From: Ascaris suum
Taxonomy: Eukaryota; Nematoda; Chromadorea; Rhabditida; Ascarididae
Reading direction: 5' to 3'
NCBI GenBank assembly: GCA_013433145.1
Contig: CM024173.1
Coordinates: 124,001-188,000, forward strand
Length of the DNA: 64,000 bases
Every line of letters starts with the position of its first letter. The stretch's first letter is position 1. Made by a program: the position numbers and the translations under genes. Below are positions 62,175-64,000 of the stretch, one piece after another. The notes below the pieces were generated by a model, which was not told the origin of the DNA, did no database searches, and saw nothing but the letters and a program-made list of their open reading frames with translations.

Positions 62175-64000
62175 GAATATATATAAAAGCTCTGTAAATT
62201 GTGCTCATTTGTAGGATATATCGTATAGCATACATATTCTCGACGAAAGTGAAAAGCCCTCGTTCGGAGGCCGAATGTGTCGAGGTTGGTCTGCTTTTCT
62301 GCGGCTCCGTAACGCCCGGAGCGTTGTTAATAACTCGGGAAATTGGACTGGTTTTCGCGTATAAAACGTTCTGATGGTATCGTAGTAGCTGGTAATCGCT
62401 GACGCATTTTGTGGAATACGAACGGAAATGGTGACACCAATCTGAGAATTTTCTTGCACTAGGTGGCCATAATTCCGTATTTCTCCTTCGGCAAGTATTT
62501 TCGATATAGGCCCAGTCAGACTACTGAACTAGGCTGGAAACGACGCGACGTTCAACTTATCTCATCATCGTTTTTTTAAAATCTGGTTCTGGCCGCGGTC
62601 TTTTAGAGGACCGAAACCGGCTTTGACCGAGACCTCAGCTGTGATGCCTCGCCCGGCTCAAGACACTTTTTCGCGATACAGCCCACATGCTAACAGCATG
62701 CAACACGGGCAAGTGAACCAATGTGCAAAACTAAGTTTCCTTGAGATTGTTGAAGCCACTGATGCCGTGCTTAGCCAATTTTTAGCCGGTTCTTAGCCGG
62801 TGAGACTTTTCGGAAGGTCTTTAGGGCTTCTTACCTGGGAAAAAACATATTCTTCAATTCTCATAGGAATGTTTAATTCATCTGTGCCAGATGGCGAGCA
62901 TGATTCGGACCAATATTTGCTGATCAGAATTCTTTCTGGATTTAACAAGTCAGATTTAATCGGTTCTTTCTTAATTTTATAAAGGAAGTTTGAAAAAGCG
63001 AAGAAACCGGAATGCAGGACCTAACACTGAAAGTTCATTTGCTTTCCACTCGTTTGACCGAATCATATCATGGATCAAATATCATAACTACAAACAATGA
63101 ATAGGTGGAATAACGTCTTTCTATATTGAGTGACTGAGCCACTCGCACAGATATCTAACAGAGCAGCTTTTTTTCGTAGCCTGATCGACATTTTAAATTC
63201 GATCTGCAAAAGAAACCCTTTTTCATATTTCATGAACACCTTTATCTGCCTCCTGATTTCGATTGGTAGCCTCATGAAGGATGCTATGGAACGAGATCTC
63301 CCTATGATACACACCACATTCATCAAATTTCTTAGCTGATTTTGCGACTGGGAAGAGTGCAGGCAATCAAACGCATACATGAGCATACATAAATATGCAT
63401 ACCAATATATATAGGCAGAGACTAGATTTTATCACAGTTTGCTTTTCATATGCAAATGTGCCACAGCTAATAAAAAAGAGTTGTGAGGCGCCATGGGTTG
63501 AGGCAATTTACAATTCGAGGTAATAAAATGCCAAGTTAGAGATCCCTTGCATCCTTTCTTTCCCTCCAGGGTCTTAGAGCATCTGCTAATGCTTCAAAAA
63601 CGATCTTAAAAATTTTCAATCTGTAAAGATTCGGGGCGTGTTTCTGCTTGCAGTGGATGAACATTTATTGACAAGAAATGCATTATGGTCCACATTATGC
63701 TTCCTTATGGTTTCAGAACGGTGGGTGAAGCAGCTAAGATATTCCTTACACGGATGGCTCCGCTTGTCTTTACAAATCAAAATAAGGAGTCGTTTAACTT
63801 TAGTCGGAAGCCGCCTAGGAAAGTGAATGTTTTCACTGAATAAACCTATTAGTCGCTCTCAATAAGTTCACAACAAAATGTCACTGCCGTAATAACTTTT
63901 GTGAATTTACTTTTTCCTTAAGTAATATGTATTCTAGTCAGTGATCGTTATGAGTCTAAATGAAAACATTAAGAATGGCACGTCACTGGGCACAGTGGTT
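62175..64000. other. Spacer with possible repeat fragments
   Basis: A minus frame at 62,205-62,459 (VRIPQNASAITSYYDTIRTF, RRKADQPRHIRPPNEGFSLS) looks like an old repeat-encoded stretch. A hairpin-like GGTCTTTTAGAGGACC is at about 62,599, and TTAGCCAATTTTTAGCCGG repeats near 62,770. Nothing else is supported to the window end. Confidence 0.3.

Overview
This is a eukaryotic window, most probably from a nematode. The main evidence is the roughly 3.1 kb block at 42,086-45,193, built from variants of TAAGCC, the complement of the nematode telomere repeat TTAGGC. Short exons with nematode-like splice sites (ACAG or TTTAG acceptors, gtaagt donors), long AT-rich introns or spacers, an RTE-type LINE relic and a Ty3/Gypsy-like gag relic fit this. 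A strongylid-like clade V parasite is a guess; the species cannot be named from sequence alone. There is no bacterial-type operon, rRNA, CRISPR array or convincing intact tRNA.

Layout. 0.2-2.3 kb: remains of a long coiled-coil gene (rootletin-like) on the + strand, in frame but with stops. 1.1-5.3 kb: about 4 kb of T/A-rich hexamer-like low-complexity sequence, broken by one unique island. 6.4-13.1 kb, with outliers at 18.6 and 26.3 kb: a trail of + strand exons encoding pieces of immunoglobulin I-set domains of hemicentin (HIM-4) or muscle-giant type. Splice sites and often phase are kept, but stops, a frameshift and lost Cys/Trp residues show a relic. 24.4-25.6 kb: other exon-like fragments, one resembling the N-terminal Cys motif of GCN5/PCAF acetyltransferases. 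33-38 kb: the best candidate for a live gene, on the minus strand, with five exons that chain in compatible phase and encode a Ser/Thr/Pro-rich disordered protein of unknown function.

42.1-45.2 kb: the telomere-like array. Most of it is a 24-bp higher-order repeat of four variant hexamers (TAAGCC-TAAGCT-TAAGGC-CAAGTT); the right edge has near-canonical hexamers. The strand orientation would point the chromosome end to the left, toward the 42 kb edge, so the array could mark an old end-to-end fusion or a healed break.

45.2-64 kb: less AT-rich, with scattered exon-like open segments (46.2-47.2, 59.9, 61.6-62.2 kb) and transposon debris. A Gypsy-like gag relic (54.8-55.4 kb) runs into a 3.5 kb element with about 260-bp inverted arms (55,374-55,636 and 58,608-58,869). 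A degenerate antisense RTE reverse transcriptase lies between the arms. Several tandem duplications and poly-G tracts are present. The window reads as a slowly decaying gene and repeat landscape, not as a set of genes working together. Exon calls were made by eye and most protein names are family-level inferences.
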